Assembly (NCBI GenBank): GCA_045531455.1
Contig: JAZSEA010000065.1
Location: 1 to 10,825 of the forward strand
Direction of reading: 5' to 3'
Length of the DNA stretch: 10,825 bases
Source of the DNA: CAG-390 sp045531455
GTDB taxonomy: Bacteria; Bacillota; Clostridia; Oscillospirales; CAG-272
The notes below the pieces were generated by a model. The model made no database searches, was not told where the DNA came from, and worked only from the letters and a program-made list of their open reading frames with translations. Below, piece after piece: positions 1 through 5,771 of the stretch (within the stretch, counting starts at the first letter, position 1; each line of letters begins with the position of its first letter). The translations under genes and the position numbers were made by a program.

Positions 1-1
1 T

Positions 2-127
2 ACTGATTTCTCTTTGATTTCTGAAGAGGAGCTTCTTCGTGTTGTTCATCTTATTAACTCTCGTCCTCGTAAATGTCTTGATTTCCTTTCTCCTTTGGAC
101 TTTATTTCTAAAAAATGTTGCACTTGA
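2..127 (+). CDS. IS30-family transposase, C-terminal fragment (truncated by window edge)
   Basis: An open frame enters from the left edge and stops at TGA 125-127, giving 41 residues. The segment INSRPRKCLDFLSPLDFI matches the end of the DDE integrase core of IS30-family transposases, where a line of the form N-x-RPRK-x-L-G-x-x-TP-x-E-V-F is characteristic. The stop is followed directly by TTGACTTGACAATCCGCC, which is where the right terminal inverted repeat of such elements would be expected. A TTGACA at 129-134 points outward, as is common at IS ends, but no matching -10 box follows. Start codon, catalytic residues and left end lie outside the window, so I cannot say whether the element is intact. 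The overlapping open frame from 39 is a shadow of this one. Family assignment is fairly firm; element limits are inferred. Confidence 0.8.
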   Translation, partial: TDFSLISEEELLRVVHLINSRPRKCLDFLSPLDFISKKCCT

Positions 128-285
128 CTTGACAATCCGCCTTCCGCGTGACCGCGGTGGAGGGAGAGAGCATATTGTGTGCTTAAGTTCCCACTTATGG
201 TGCTTCGCCCCCTGCACCCCTGCTTTGTTTGTGCGAACATAAATTGTTTTTTACCTCTTCTCACAAATCATGAAAGGAGCCCAAA

Positions 286-765
286 ATGAAGAAATACTAC
301 ATCAACATCCGAAACAGCAAAAAGAAAATGATAGTTGATTTGCTGCCGATTGAGATTTTTTCCATCTATATTGTGTTCTTCCTTTGGCTTGTTTTGACTT
401 ATCCTTGGATTGTTGCCATTCCGTTCGGTTTTATGATTTGTATGCTTGCATATATTTTTATTCCTTACTCTGTATACGCATTAACAAACCGCATCTACGT
501 TGACGAGGAAAAAGGCGAGATCCTGCTCAAACGCTTTCGCCGAAAGGATCAAGTGATCAAATTTTCATCGATTTCCCGCTTGGAAACCGCTAAAAATGAT
601 GATGAATCTCTCGGCGGAATAAACGGCAGGGGCGGAGCAACCGTCTATGCTGTCAAAAACACCGACGGATATGTTATGTTTTATTTCGTCAACGATAAGG
701 TGCTTCTCGAACTGTTTGAAAGTCACCAAATCCCGATAATCAATATTCCCTTTGATTATATTTAA
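286..765 (+). CDS. small membrane protein with possible PH-like cytosolic domain, function unknown
   Basis: 159 residues. GAAAGGAG at 272-279 sits 6 nt before the ATG, which fixes the start. A basic N-terminus (MKKYYINIRNSKKKM) is followed by two hydrophobic segments, roughly residues 22-40 and 43-65. A soluble part of about 90 residues then follows, with alternating short strands (NRIYVDEEKGEILLKRF, VIKFSSISRLE, YVMFYFVNDKVLLELF). Two helices plus a compact beta domain ending in a helix recalls bacterial PH-like (YcxB-type) membrane proteins; this is a fold-level guess, not a recognised family. Codon use is more A/T-rich than in the core genes at 1617-3924. It lies between an IS30 remnant and a hairpin repeat that begins 6 nt after its stop. 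The broken gene at 4232-4698 has the same length and architecture. No function can be assigned. Confidence 0.7.
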   Translation: MKKYYINIRNSKKKMIVDLLPIEIFSIYIVFFLWLVLTYPWIVAIPFGFMICMLAYIFIPYSVYALTNRIYVDEEKGEILLKRFRRKDQVIKFSSISRLETAKNDDESLGGINGRGGATVYAVKNTDGYVMFYFVNDKVLLELFESHQIPIINIPFDYI

Positions 766-771
766 AAAATT

Positions 772-840
772 GCTTTTCGCTCCGCGAAAAGCTACCATAA
801 CTTTTCACTTTCCACTTTTCACTTTCCACTTGAATTCAAT
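772..840 (+). repeat. composite repeat A: hairpin + TACCATAA + CTTTNCA heptamers
   Basis: A perfect 9-bp stem with a 3-nt loop (772-780 with 784-792) is followed by TACCATAA (793-800). After it come four heptamers, CTTTTCA and CTTTCCA alternating (801-828), and a spacer leading to a ribosome binding site. A 75-nt block starting here (772-846) is repeated without a mismatch at 1525-1599. Related versions lie at 4810-4876 and, inverted, at 10674-10727. The hairpin has no following T-run of terminator type. Confidence 0.85.
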
Positions 841-858
841 CTCCCCAAAAGGAATAAA

Positions 859-987
859 ATGAGCTCTATCTTCCCCCAAGACTTCATCCTCCCGGACCTT
901 GGGAGAAGGTGGCGCGCAGCGCCGGATGAGGGATGGCGGATTCTGTACCGCAAAATTGACAAGCACTATGCTTGCATCTATATGTAA
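859..987 (+). pseudogene. duplicated 5' end of the MBL hydrolase gene, fused to a REP-like sequence
   Basis: ATG 859 to 886 is identical to the first 28 nt of the MBL gene at 1617-1644, and the leader before it is a near-identical copy of that gene's leader. After MSSIFPQDF the sequence leaves the gene and runs into a REP-like hairpin element. The frame stays open for 42 codons and ends at TAA 985-987. The ribosome binding site (AAAGGA 847-852) is 6 nt from this ATG, against 10 nt in the real gene, so the fragment may be translated as a short chimeric peptide. I read it as a scar of duplication or insertion, not as a functional gene. Confidence 0.7.
885..936. repeat. REP-like element with two short hairpins
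   Basis: CTCCC (889-893) pairs with GGGAG (901-905), and GGCGC (911-915) pairs with GCGCC (919-923) across a GCA loop. The block is bounded by CATCC and GGATG. It is much more GC-rich than the sequence that follows and resembles the GGGAGAAGGTGGC...GGATGAGGG type of dispersed intergenic repeats I know from Clostridia. It begins exactly where homology to the MBL gene ends, so it may mark the recombination point. Confidence 0.55.
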
Positions 988-1041
988 TTGCTTTGACAAC
1001 GCGAACGCATCACCAGGAAAGGAGTCCAATAGATACCTGAC

Positions 1042-1518
1042 ATGAGTATGTTTATCATTTTTCACCTCGATAATTTGCCAAGAGAAAAAAGAGTCTCGCT
1101 TACCGAAGAACTTCACGCGATCGCGATAGCGGATGATTTCGGAGTGTGGTTTGCCGACAGATATATCGAAGAATTCGAGCAAAAACGAACGAAATCAAAT
1201 CCGAATCTCTTTGCTTTTGACGTTGCCGATAATTTCAAATACTATAACTGTGAGGATATCCTTGAGCCTTGGTGGTTCGATGGCAACAACGAAAAGTCAT
1301 TCGAGATCCGCATTGGATATATCGTAAAAGTCGCGAATTGCTGTCTGCGGTATACAGATCACGTGGAATTGTATATAGGTGCATCCGGAATCTTTTTTGA
1401 GGATGAATTTGATGATTATCGTATTCACCCCGAGGAAATCATCTCAGTTTTACGCCATCATTATGGAGACCTTAATGAAGTCGAGCCAACTCTTCACTTT
1501 ACTCTGACTTCCAAATAA
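1042..1518 (+). CDS. acidic small protein of unknown function
   Basis: 158 residues, no signal peptide or membrane segment, rich in Asp and Glu and in aromatic residues (ILEPWWFDG near residue 75, LYIGASGIFFEDEFDDYRIHPEEI near 110-133). The ATG has an AAAGGAG (1018-1024) 17 nt upstream, unusually far. A second in-frame ATG at 1048 is farther still, and the only codon at normal distance is ATA 1033, directly after an in-frame TAG. The start is therefore uncertain. I do not recognise the family. Its small size, acidity and low-GC codon use would suit an orphan immunity or anti-toxin type protein, but nothing in the sequence proves this, and no toxin is adjacent. It lies between the two copies of the MBL leader (772-886 and 1525-1644), which suggests it arrived as an insertion. 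Its stop is 6 nt before the second repeat copy. Confidence 0.65.
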   Translation: MSMFIIFHLDNLPREKRVSLTEELHAIAIADDFGVWFADRYIEEFEQKRTKSNPNLFAFDVADNFKYYNCEDILEPWWFDGNNEKSFEIRIGYIVKVANCCLRYTDHVELYIGASGIFFEDEFDDYRIHPEEIISVLRHHYGDLNEVEPTLHFTLTSK

Positions 1519-1524
1519 AATTAA

Positions 1525-1593
1525 GCTTTTCGCTCCGCGAAAAGCTACCATAACTTTTCACTTTCCACTTTTCACTTTCCACTTGAATTCAAT
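1525..1593 (+). repeat. composite repeat A', second copy, leader of the MBL gene
   Basis: Same unit as 772-840: 9-bp stem hairpin (1525-1545), TACCATAA (1546-1553), heptamer run from 1554. Identity with the first copy runs for 75 nt (1525-1599). After that there is one substitution (G1600 against A847) and a 5-nt insertion of the TAAAA type before the ATG. Identity then resumes through codon 9 of the MBL gene. The whole direct repeat is about 115-120 nt with an offset of 753-758 nt. It forms the 5' untranslated region of the MBL gene. Confidence 0.85.
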
Positions 1594-1616
1594 CTCCCCG
1601 AAAGGAATAAAATAAA

Positions 1617-2633
1617 ATGAGCTCTATCTTCCCCCAAGACTTCACCCTGCGCGATAACGTTCTTCGCATCAACTGCCTCTCGCACGTCGACGTCTCCAAG
1701 TCCGACGGCTTCATCTTTGCCCTCGACGGGCACTACATCCTCCACGACGGCGGTATGACCAAGACCTCCTTTGCGCTCGACGCGCTTCTCGCTCTCCGCG
1801 AGGCTGAGGGCGTGGATGTTCTTCATTTTGACTGGTTCATCTCGCATTACCACATCGACCACGTCTGCGGTCCGATCGAGAACGTCATCCGCGATCCGCG
1901 CTTTGCGATCGACACGGTAGTTCTCCCTCCGCACAACGCCCTCCCCGAGGATATGTCCCACGGCGACTCAAAATACAGTCCCCGTATCGAGGCGGCACTC
2001 GCCGAGTGCCATCCGAACGCAAGGCGCATCGAGGTACATTATCATTCGGATAACCCCGAGACCATTCTTTATGATTTTGCGGGCGCGGAGATCGAGATCC
2101 TGCCCCCCGATACAGACTGGTCGTCGCCCCGTGAGCTCTATGAGCTCATCGCAAACAGCTATTTTGATACCGATGACATCTACGACCCCAAGGTTCCCAC
2201 ATCGGTCGGCAACGCGGCTTCGATCTGGTTCGTCATCCGTCACGGAGGCAGAAAGATCCTCTTCACGGGCGACAGTATGAAGCGCACGCGCGGTATCACC
2301 GAGGAGAGCGTTGACAGAATGTGGGCGATCTACAAGGACACGATCGGTCGCCCCGACGTCGCAAAATGGCCGCATCACGGTCAGGCGCGCGACAACGCCG
2401 ACCTCGTTATGCACGAAATGGACCCCGATTACATACTCACCACGGCTAAATTCGAGGGCGCAAGCGTGCGCTATGCCGAAACTTTCCCCGGCCACAAGGT
2501 CAGATTCTTCAACTGCGCGGAAAGCGACGTTATCATCGAGGTCACGGGTGACGGCGCGCTCGAGGTCTCGGGCGGCTTTGAGGGCAAAAACCCCGGCGAA
2601 TACTACGTAATGACTTCAGGAAAGATCAAATAA
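1617..2633 (+). CDS. MBL-fold (metallo-beta-lactamase superfamily) hydrolase
   Basis: 338 residues, cytosolic. The metal-binding signature is clear: SHYHIDH (His77, His79, Asp81, His82), then FTGDS with Asp219 as the bridging aspartate, and KWPHHGQ with His253/His254 near the end of the fold. The order and the late HHG motif resemble the ComEC/Rec2-like branch of the superfamily, here without membrane domains. Substrate cannot be deduced; hydrolysis of a phosphoester or similar bond at a two-metal centre is the family expectation. AAAGGA (1601-1606) is 10 nt before the ATG. The stop is separated by one nucleotide from the U32 gene, so the two are almost certainly co-transcribed and translationally coupled. 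Its leader and first nine codons are duplicated upstream at 772-886. Codon use is the GC-rich core type. Confidence 0.88.
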   Translation: MSSIFPQDFTLRDNVLRINCLSHVDVSKSDGFIFALDGHYILHDGGMTKTSFALDALLALREAEGVDVLHFDWFISHYHIDHVCGPIENVIRDPRFAIDTVVLPPHNALPEDMSHGDSKYSPRIEAALAECHPNARRIEVHYHSDNPETILYDFAGAEIEILPPDTDWSSPRELYELIANSYFDTDDIYDPKVPTSVGNAASIWFVIRHGGRKILFTGDSMKRTRGITEESVDRMWAIYKDTIGRPDVAKWPHHGQARDNADLVMHEMDPDYILTTAKFEGASVRYAETFPGHKVRFFNCAESDVIIEVTGDGALEVSGGFEGKNPGEYYVMTSGKIK

Positions 2634-2634
2634 A

Positions 2635-3924
2635 ATGGAAAAGAAACTGATTCTCCCCGAGGTGCTTGCACCTGCGGGCAACCCCGAAAAGCTCCGCGCG
2701 GCGGTGCGCTTCGGCGCGGACGCGGTATATCTTGCCGGCCGCCGCTTCGGTATGCGTCAGGCTTCCGAGAATTTCTCGCTCGAGGAGCTCGCCGAAGCCG
2801 CGGAATATCTCCACGCGCGCGGCAAAAAGATGTATCTGACCGTAAATATCCTTCCGCACGGACCCGAATACCCCGCTCTGCGCGAGTTTATCCGCGAGTG
2901 CGCGAAGATCGACATTGACGGCTACATCGTTGCCGACCTCGGCGTCATCGCGATGATCAAGGAGATCAACCCTCAAGCCGCGATCCACATCTCGACTCAG
3001 GCGAGCATCGTCAGCCCCGAGGCGGCACTCGAGTATATCAAGCTCGGCGCGACCCGTCTCGTGCTTGCGCGTGAGCTCTCTCTTCGTGAGATCCGCGCGA
3101 TCCGCGACAGTATTCCCGACGAGATCGAGCTTGAGGCTTTCGTTCACGGCTCGATGTGCGTTTCCTACAGCGGACGCTGTATGCTCTCCGACTTTATGGT
3201 GAACCGCAGCGCAAACCACGGCGCGTGCGCGCAGCCCTGCCGCTGGAATTATAAGATCGTCGAGGAAACACGCCCCGACGAGGCTATGCCCATCGTTGAG
3301 ACCGAGGAGGGCACCTTCATCATGTCCTCGAAGGATATGTGCATGATCAACCACGTCGGCGAGCTTGTGGACGCGGGCATTTCGTCCTTCAAGCTCGAAG
3401 GACGCGTCCGCTCGGCTTACTACGCCGCAGTTGTGGCAAACGCCTACCGCATCGCGCTCGACGGACTCCGTGATTTCGTCGAGGCGGGCGGAAATATGCT
3501 CGATTACGTCCCCGATCCCGCGCTTTACGCCGAGGTCGACAGCGTTTCGCACCGCGAATACGACACGGGATTCTATTTTGATTCCCCGCGCGAGGACTCC
3601 AAGCTCGTCACACAGCCCGGCTATATGCGCGAAAAAGCGTATCTTGCCGTCGCCGAGGATTTCGACGAGCCGATGCCCGAAAATCTGAAGGAAATTGAGG
3701 TCACCGAGGAAGGCAGACTCTACCGCTTCCGTCAGCGCAACAAGCTCGTTCAGGGTATGACCGCAGAGCTGCTCACCCCCGGCAAGGTCGGCATTCCCTT
3801 CACCGTTGCCGAGCTCTACGACGGTGACGGCGTCGCCGTCGAATCCGCACCGCATCCGTCGCGAATATTCTATACGAGAGTAAAGATGGAAGTAAAAGAG
3901 GGAGATATTTTGAGGGCAGAGTAG
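2635..3924 (+). CDS. trhP: peptidase U32 family protein, probably tRNA U34 hydroxylation protein (TrhP/YrrO type)
   Basis: 429 residues, close to the single-unit U32 proteins YegQ (E. coli) and YrrO (B. subtilis). The family signature is intact: EAFVHGSMCVSYSGRC around residues 168-182. Four cysteines (175, 182, 198, 202) are spaced as in the U32 proteins thought to hold an iron-sulfur cluster. The N-terminal GADAVYLAGRRFGMR and the C-terminal small beta domain (VQGMTAELLTPG...KEGDILR) are also typical. Known role of the closest characterised relatives: prephenate-dependent formation of 5-hydroxyuridine at the wobble position of tRNA. Older annotation calls these collagenase-like proteases. 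In Firmicutes two U32 genes often occur together, but here there is one, preceded by the MBL hydrolase with a 1-nt gap. The exact subgroup is inferred from length and motifs. Confidence 0.88.
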   Translation: MEKKLILPEVLAPAGNPEKLRAAVRFGADAVYLAGRRFGMRQASENFSLEELAEAAEYLHARGKKMYLTVNILPHGPEYPALREFIRECAKIDIDGYIVADLGVIAMIKEINPQAAIHISTQASIVSPEAALEYIKLGATRLVLARELSLREIRAIRDSIPDEIELEAFVHGSMCVSYSGRCMLSDFMVNRSANHGACAQPCRWNYKIVEETRPDEAMPIVETEEGTFIMSSKDMCMINHVGELVDAGISSFKLEGRVRSAYYAAVVANAYRIALDGLRDFVEAGGNMLDYVPDPALYAEVDSVSHREYDTGFYFDSPREDSKLVTQPGYMREKAYLAVAEDFDEPMPENLKEIEVTEEGRLYRFRQRNKLVQGMTAELLTPGKVGIPFTVAELYDGDGVAVESAPHPSRIFYTRVKMEVKEGDILRAE

Positions 3925-4027
3925 TCACGCGGAGCGTGAGTTAAGATTGCGCTTCGCGCAAGTTAAGATCGGCTTCGCCGAGTTAATATCTCGCTTCGCT
4001 CGAGTTAAGATTTCCGCTTCGCGGAAA
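3925..4027. repeat. tandem array of five mini-hairpins separated by AGTTAAGAT
   Basis: Directly after the U32 stop come five short inverted repeats: 3925-3939 (6-bp stem, GGA loop), 3947-3961 (6 bp, TTC), 3969-3981 (5 bp, TTC), 3990-4004 (imperfect, CTCG/CGAG), 4011-4027 (7 bp, TTC). Each stem has its own sequence, yet most loops are TTC closed by C-G. The spacer (A/G)AGTTAAGAT or a close variant begins at 3941, 3963, 3983 and 4005, a period of 20-22 bp. A degenerate sixth unit may lie at 4041-4056. The array lies in the 307-bp gap before the next gene; a role in 3' end stability or termination of the U32 transcript is possible but unproven. Confidence 0.85.
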
Positions 4028-4081
4028 GTTGAAGGTTAATTTCCTCGCCGAGGCGAAAATTTACGATTCTATTAAAAGCTT

Positions 4082-4186
4082 GGTACGCTTGTCCTTTATA
4101 CAGCACGAAAGGTGTTCTCCTCATTCACCGCTCCTCGCGGTGAATGAGGAGAGCGGAGCCTGTACTGCACGAACGACAAGCGCACC
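4082..4186. repeat. 105-bp near-palindrome upstream of the broken membrane gene
   Basis: The sequence is symmetric about position 4134. A perfect 15-bp inner stem (4117-4131 with 4137-4151, loop TCCTC) is nested in an outer stem of 12 bp with one mismatch (4082-4093 with 4175-4186). The 23-nt arms between them match only about half. It lies in what would be the leader of the gene at 4232. It could be a MITE-like element or a structured leader RNA. The symmetric sequence produces similar spurious open frames on both strands. Confidence 0.8.
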
Positions 4187-4231
4187 GTATAGTACGTACC
4201 TTTCGATATCAACTCAAAGGAGGAACGACCG

Positions 4232-4698
4232 ATGAAAAATGGAAACAATAAGTTTTTTGCTGCGGCGCTTCCTGTTATGATTGGCGTAACAATTCTGAAC
4301 GTGTTCGCATACGTAATATTTGCGTTTAGTATGTATATGTTCAAATTCGATCCGCAATACATTTCCGCGATTCTCACAATGGCTTTTTTCTTCCGACAAT
4401 ACTTTGGTTTACAAGGATCTTTTCGGTAGTAGAATTCAATGAAGAAGGCGTCAGACGCTCTAACTTCAAATTTCTTTGCAAACGTAAAATTCGTTGGGAT
4501 GAGGTCGCGGAGATCAGATTCTACCGCTTCCCCGGTTGGATAATCATATCCAAGCGTCCTCTCGGGTATAAAGATTTTAATTTCGTTGTCGAACGCCGCG
4601 ACGTTATCCCGATAATGTATTCCAAAAAAGTTGAAGAAACGATACGTAAGTATACGGATATAATCATCAACGGAATTGACGACGTTGAAAATAATTGA
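4232..4698 (+). pseudogene. small membrane protein with possible PH-like domain, interrupted by a one-base frameshift
   Basis: A strong AAAGGAGG (4216-4223) lies 8 nt before the ATG. The first frame encodes two hydrophobic segments (about residues 9-33 and 45-55) and then stops early at TAG 4427-4429. Another frame carries on without a gap to TGA 4696-4698. It encodes a plausible soluble domain: FSVVEFNEEGVRR, then IRWDEVAEIRFYRFPGWIII, ending with a short helix. Restoring one base in the T6 run at 4384-4389 joins the two into about 156 residues reading MAFFLPTILWFTRIFSVVEF across the join. The joined product has the same length and plan as the 159-residue protein at 286-765. Either the gene is inactivated, the T-run was miscounted in assembly, or slippage at the run restores the frame. 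Function unknown. Confidence 0.75.
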
Positions 4699-4714
4699 TC
4701 CACCGTATCAACGT

Positions 4715-4812
4715 GGAGAAATTACTCTTAAATAATGTTAAGAGTAATAACTTTGAGTTTAAGAGTAATTTCTCCGGCATTTAAGAGTAATATCTTTAAA
4801 TTTAAGAGTAAT
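4715..4812. repeat. TTAAGAGTAAT array with 21-22 bp period and an 18-bp stem
   Basis: The 11-mer TTAAGAGTAAT occurs in direct orientation at 4738, 4759, 4781 and 4802 (steps of 21, 22, 21) and once inverted at 4721-4731. The inverted copy and the second direct copy extend to a perfect 18-bp inverted repeat, 4715-4732 with 4758-4775, enclosing a 25-nt loop. A spacing of two helical turns places all copies on one face of the DNA. It lies between the stop of the broken gene and the leader of uppP. Confidence 0.85.
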
Positions 4813-4876
4813 TTCCGAACGAAGTGAGGAAATTTACCACAACTTTTAACTTTACACTTTACACTTTTCACTACAA
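4810..4876 (+). repeat. composite repeat B: hairpin + TACCACAA + CTTTNCA heptamers, leader of uppP
   Basis: AATTTCC (4810-4816) pairs with GGAAATT (4828-4834). TACCACAA follows at 4835-4842, then the heptamers CTTTTAA, CTTTACA, CTTTACA, CTTTTCA (4843-4870). The order matches the repeat before the MBL gene, although the stem sequence is different. It ends at CGGAG (4877-4881), the ribosome binding site of uppP. Confidence 0.8.
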
Positions 4877-4886
4877 CGGAGTTGTC

Positions 4887-5771
4887 ATGTACGAATTCAT
4901 CCAAATTATAACCGCCGTGATCTACGGCTTGGTCGAGGGCATCACCGAGTGGCTGCCCGTCAGCTCGACGGGGCACCTGATCCTCCTTGACGAATTTCTC
5001 TCCTTCTCGCTCGCGCCCGACGCGCCGTTCACCGACGAGTTTTGCGAGATGTTCGAGGTCGTCATACAGCTCGGAGCGATCCTTGCTGTCGTTGTGACCT
5101 ATTTTTCACGCCTCTGGCCGCTGAATCCCAAGCGTGAAAAGAGCGAGAACGTACGTATCTGGAAGCTTTGGGGCAAGGTCCTCGTCGCTTCCGTCCCCGC
5201 CGCGATCGCGGTAATCCTTTTCGACAAAATACTCGAGAAGCTTTCGGGCAAGGACATTGACGGCTGGCTCTACAACGCCCCCGTTGTCGTTGCCGCGCTG
5301 ATCATTTACGGCATTTTCTTCATCCTTATCGAAAAATTCAACAAGAAAAAGGCTGTCGTCGAGTCGGTTGACGACATTACTCTGACGCAATCCTTCTTCA
5401 TCGGCATTTTCCAGATGCTTGCGATCATCCCCGGCACGTCGCGCTCGGGCTCGACGATCCTCGGCTCGATGCTGATCGGACTTTCGCGCACGGCGGCGGC
5501 TGAGTTCTCCTTCTTTATGGCGATCCCCGCGATGGCGGGAGCAAGCGCGATCAAGGCGCTCGGATTCGTCTCCTACGTTTTGGAACATAATACCAACGTC
5601 CCCGCGCTCGCGTGGATCATCCTCGCGGTCGGATGTGCCGTTGCATTTGCGGTTTCGATGGCGGCGATCAAGTTCCTGACCGATTTTGTCAAGCGTCACA
5701 GCTTCATCCCCTTCGGCGTCTACCGTATAGTGCTCGGTATTGCGCTGATCGTATGGTTTTTGGTTAAATGA
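4887..5771 (+). CDS. uppP: undecaprenyl-diphosphatase UppP (BacA family)
   Basis: 294 residues, integral membrane protein. It dephosphorylates undecaprenyl diphosphate so the lipid carrier can be reused for peptidoglycan and other envelope polymers; loss or excess affects bacitracin sensitivity in known relatives. Both signature segments are intact. EGITEWLPVSSTGHL carries Glu17, Glu21, Ser27 and His30, at the same positions as in E. coli BacA, and PGTSRSGST carries Arg186. Several hydrophobic helices follow, as expected. I start at ATG 4887 because CGGAG (4877-4881) is 5 nt upstream and MYEFIQ is the normal N-terminus. An in-frame ATG at 4824 would add 21 residues encoded by the heptamer repeat, which is unlikely. 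The stop overlaps the next start by 4 nt (ATGA). Confidence 0.96.
   Translation: MYEFIQIITAVIYGLVEGITEWLPVSSTGHLILLDEFLSFSLAPDAPFTDEFCEMFEVVIQLGAILAVVVTYFSRLWPLNPKREKSENVRIWKLWGKVLVASVPAAIAVILFDKILEKLSGKDIDGWLYNAPVVVAALIIYGIFFILIEKFNKKKAVVESVDDITLTQSFFIGIFQMLAIIPGTSRSGSTILGSMLIGLSRTAAAEFSFFMAIPAMAGASAIKALGFVSYVLEHNTNVPALAWIILAVGCAVAFAVSMAAIKFLTDFVKRHSFIPFGVYRIVLGIALIVWFLVK

Noticed and set aside
124..160. Outward promoter from the IS30 end towards the gene at 286
   Set aside because: TTGACA is present at 129-134 but no -10 box lies at 16-19 nt; the sequence there is GC-rich.
2626..3855. Minus-strand open frame of 409 codons opposite the U32 gene
   Set aside because: Antisense shadow; the plus strand has all U32 signature residues.
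3925..4027. CRISPR array
   Set aside because: The period of about 21 bp is far too short, the variable parts are palindromic, and no cas genes are present.
4029..4377. Overlapping open frames on both strands across the 105-bp palindrome
   Set aside because: Both strands encode similar peptides (SPHSP...AVNEE) only because the DNA is palindromic.
4824..4886. Extended N-terminus of UppP from ATG 4824
   Set aside because: The added 21 residues are the translated heptamer repeat; the ribosome binding site and conserved N-terminus support ATG 4887.
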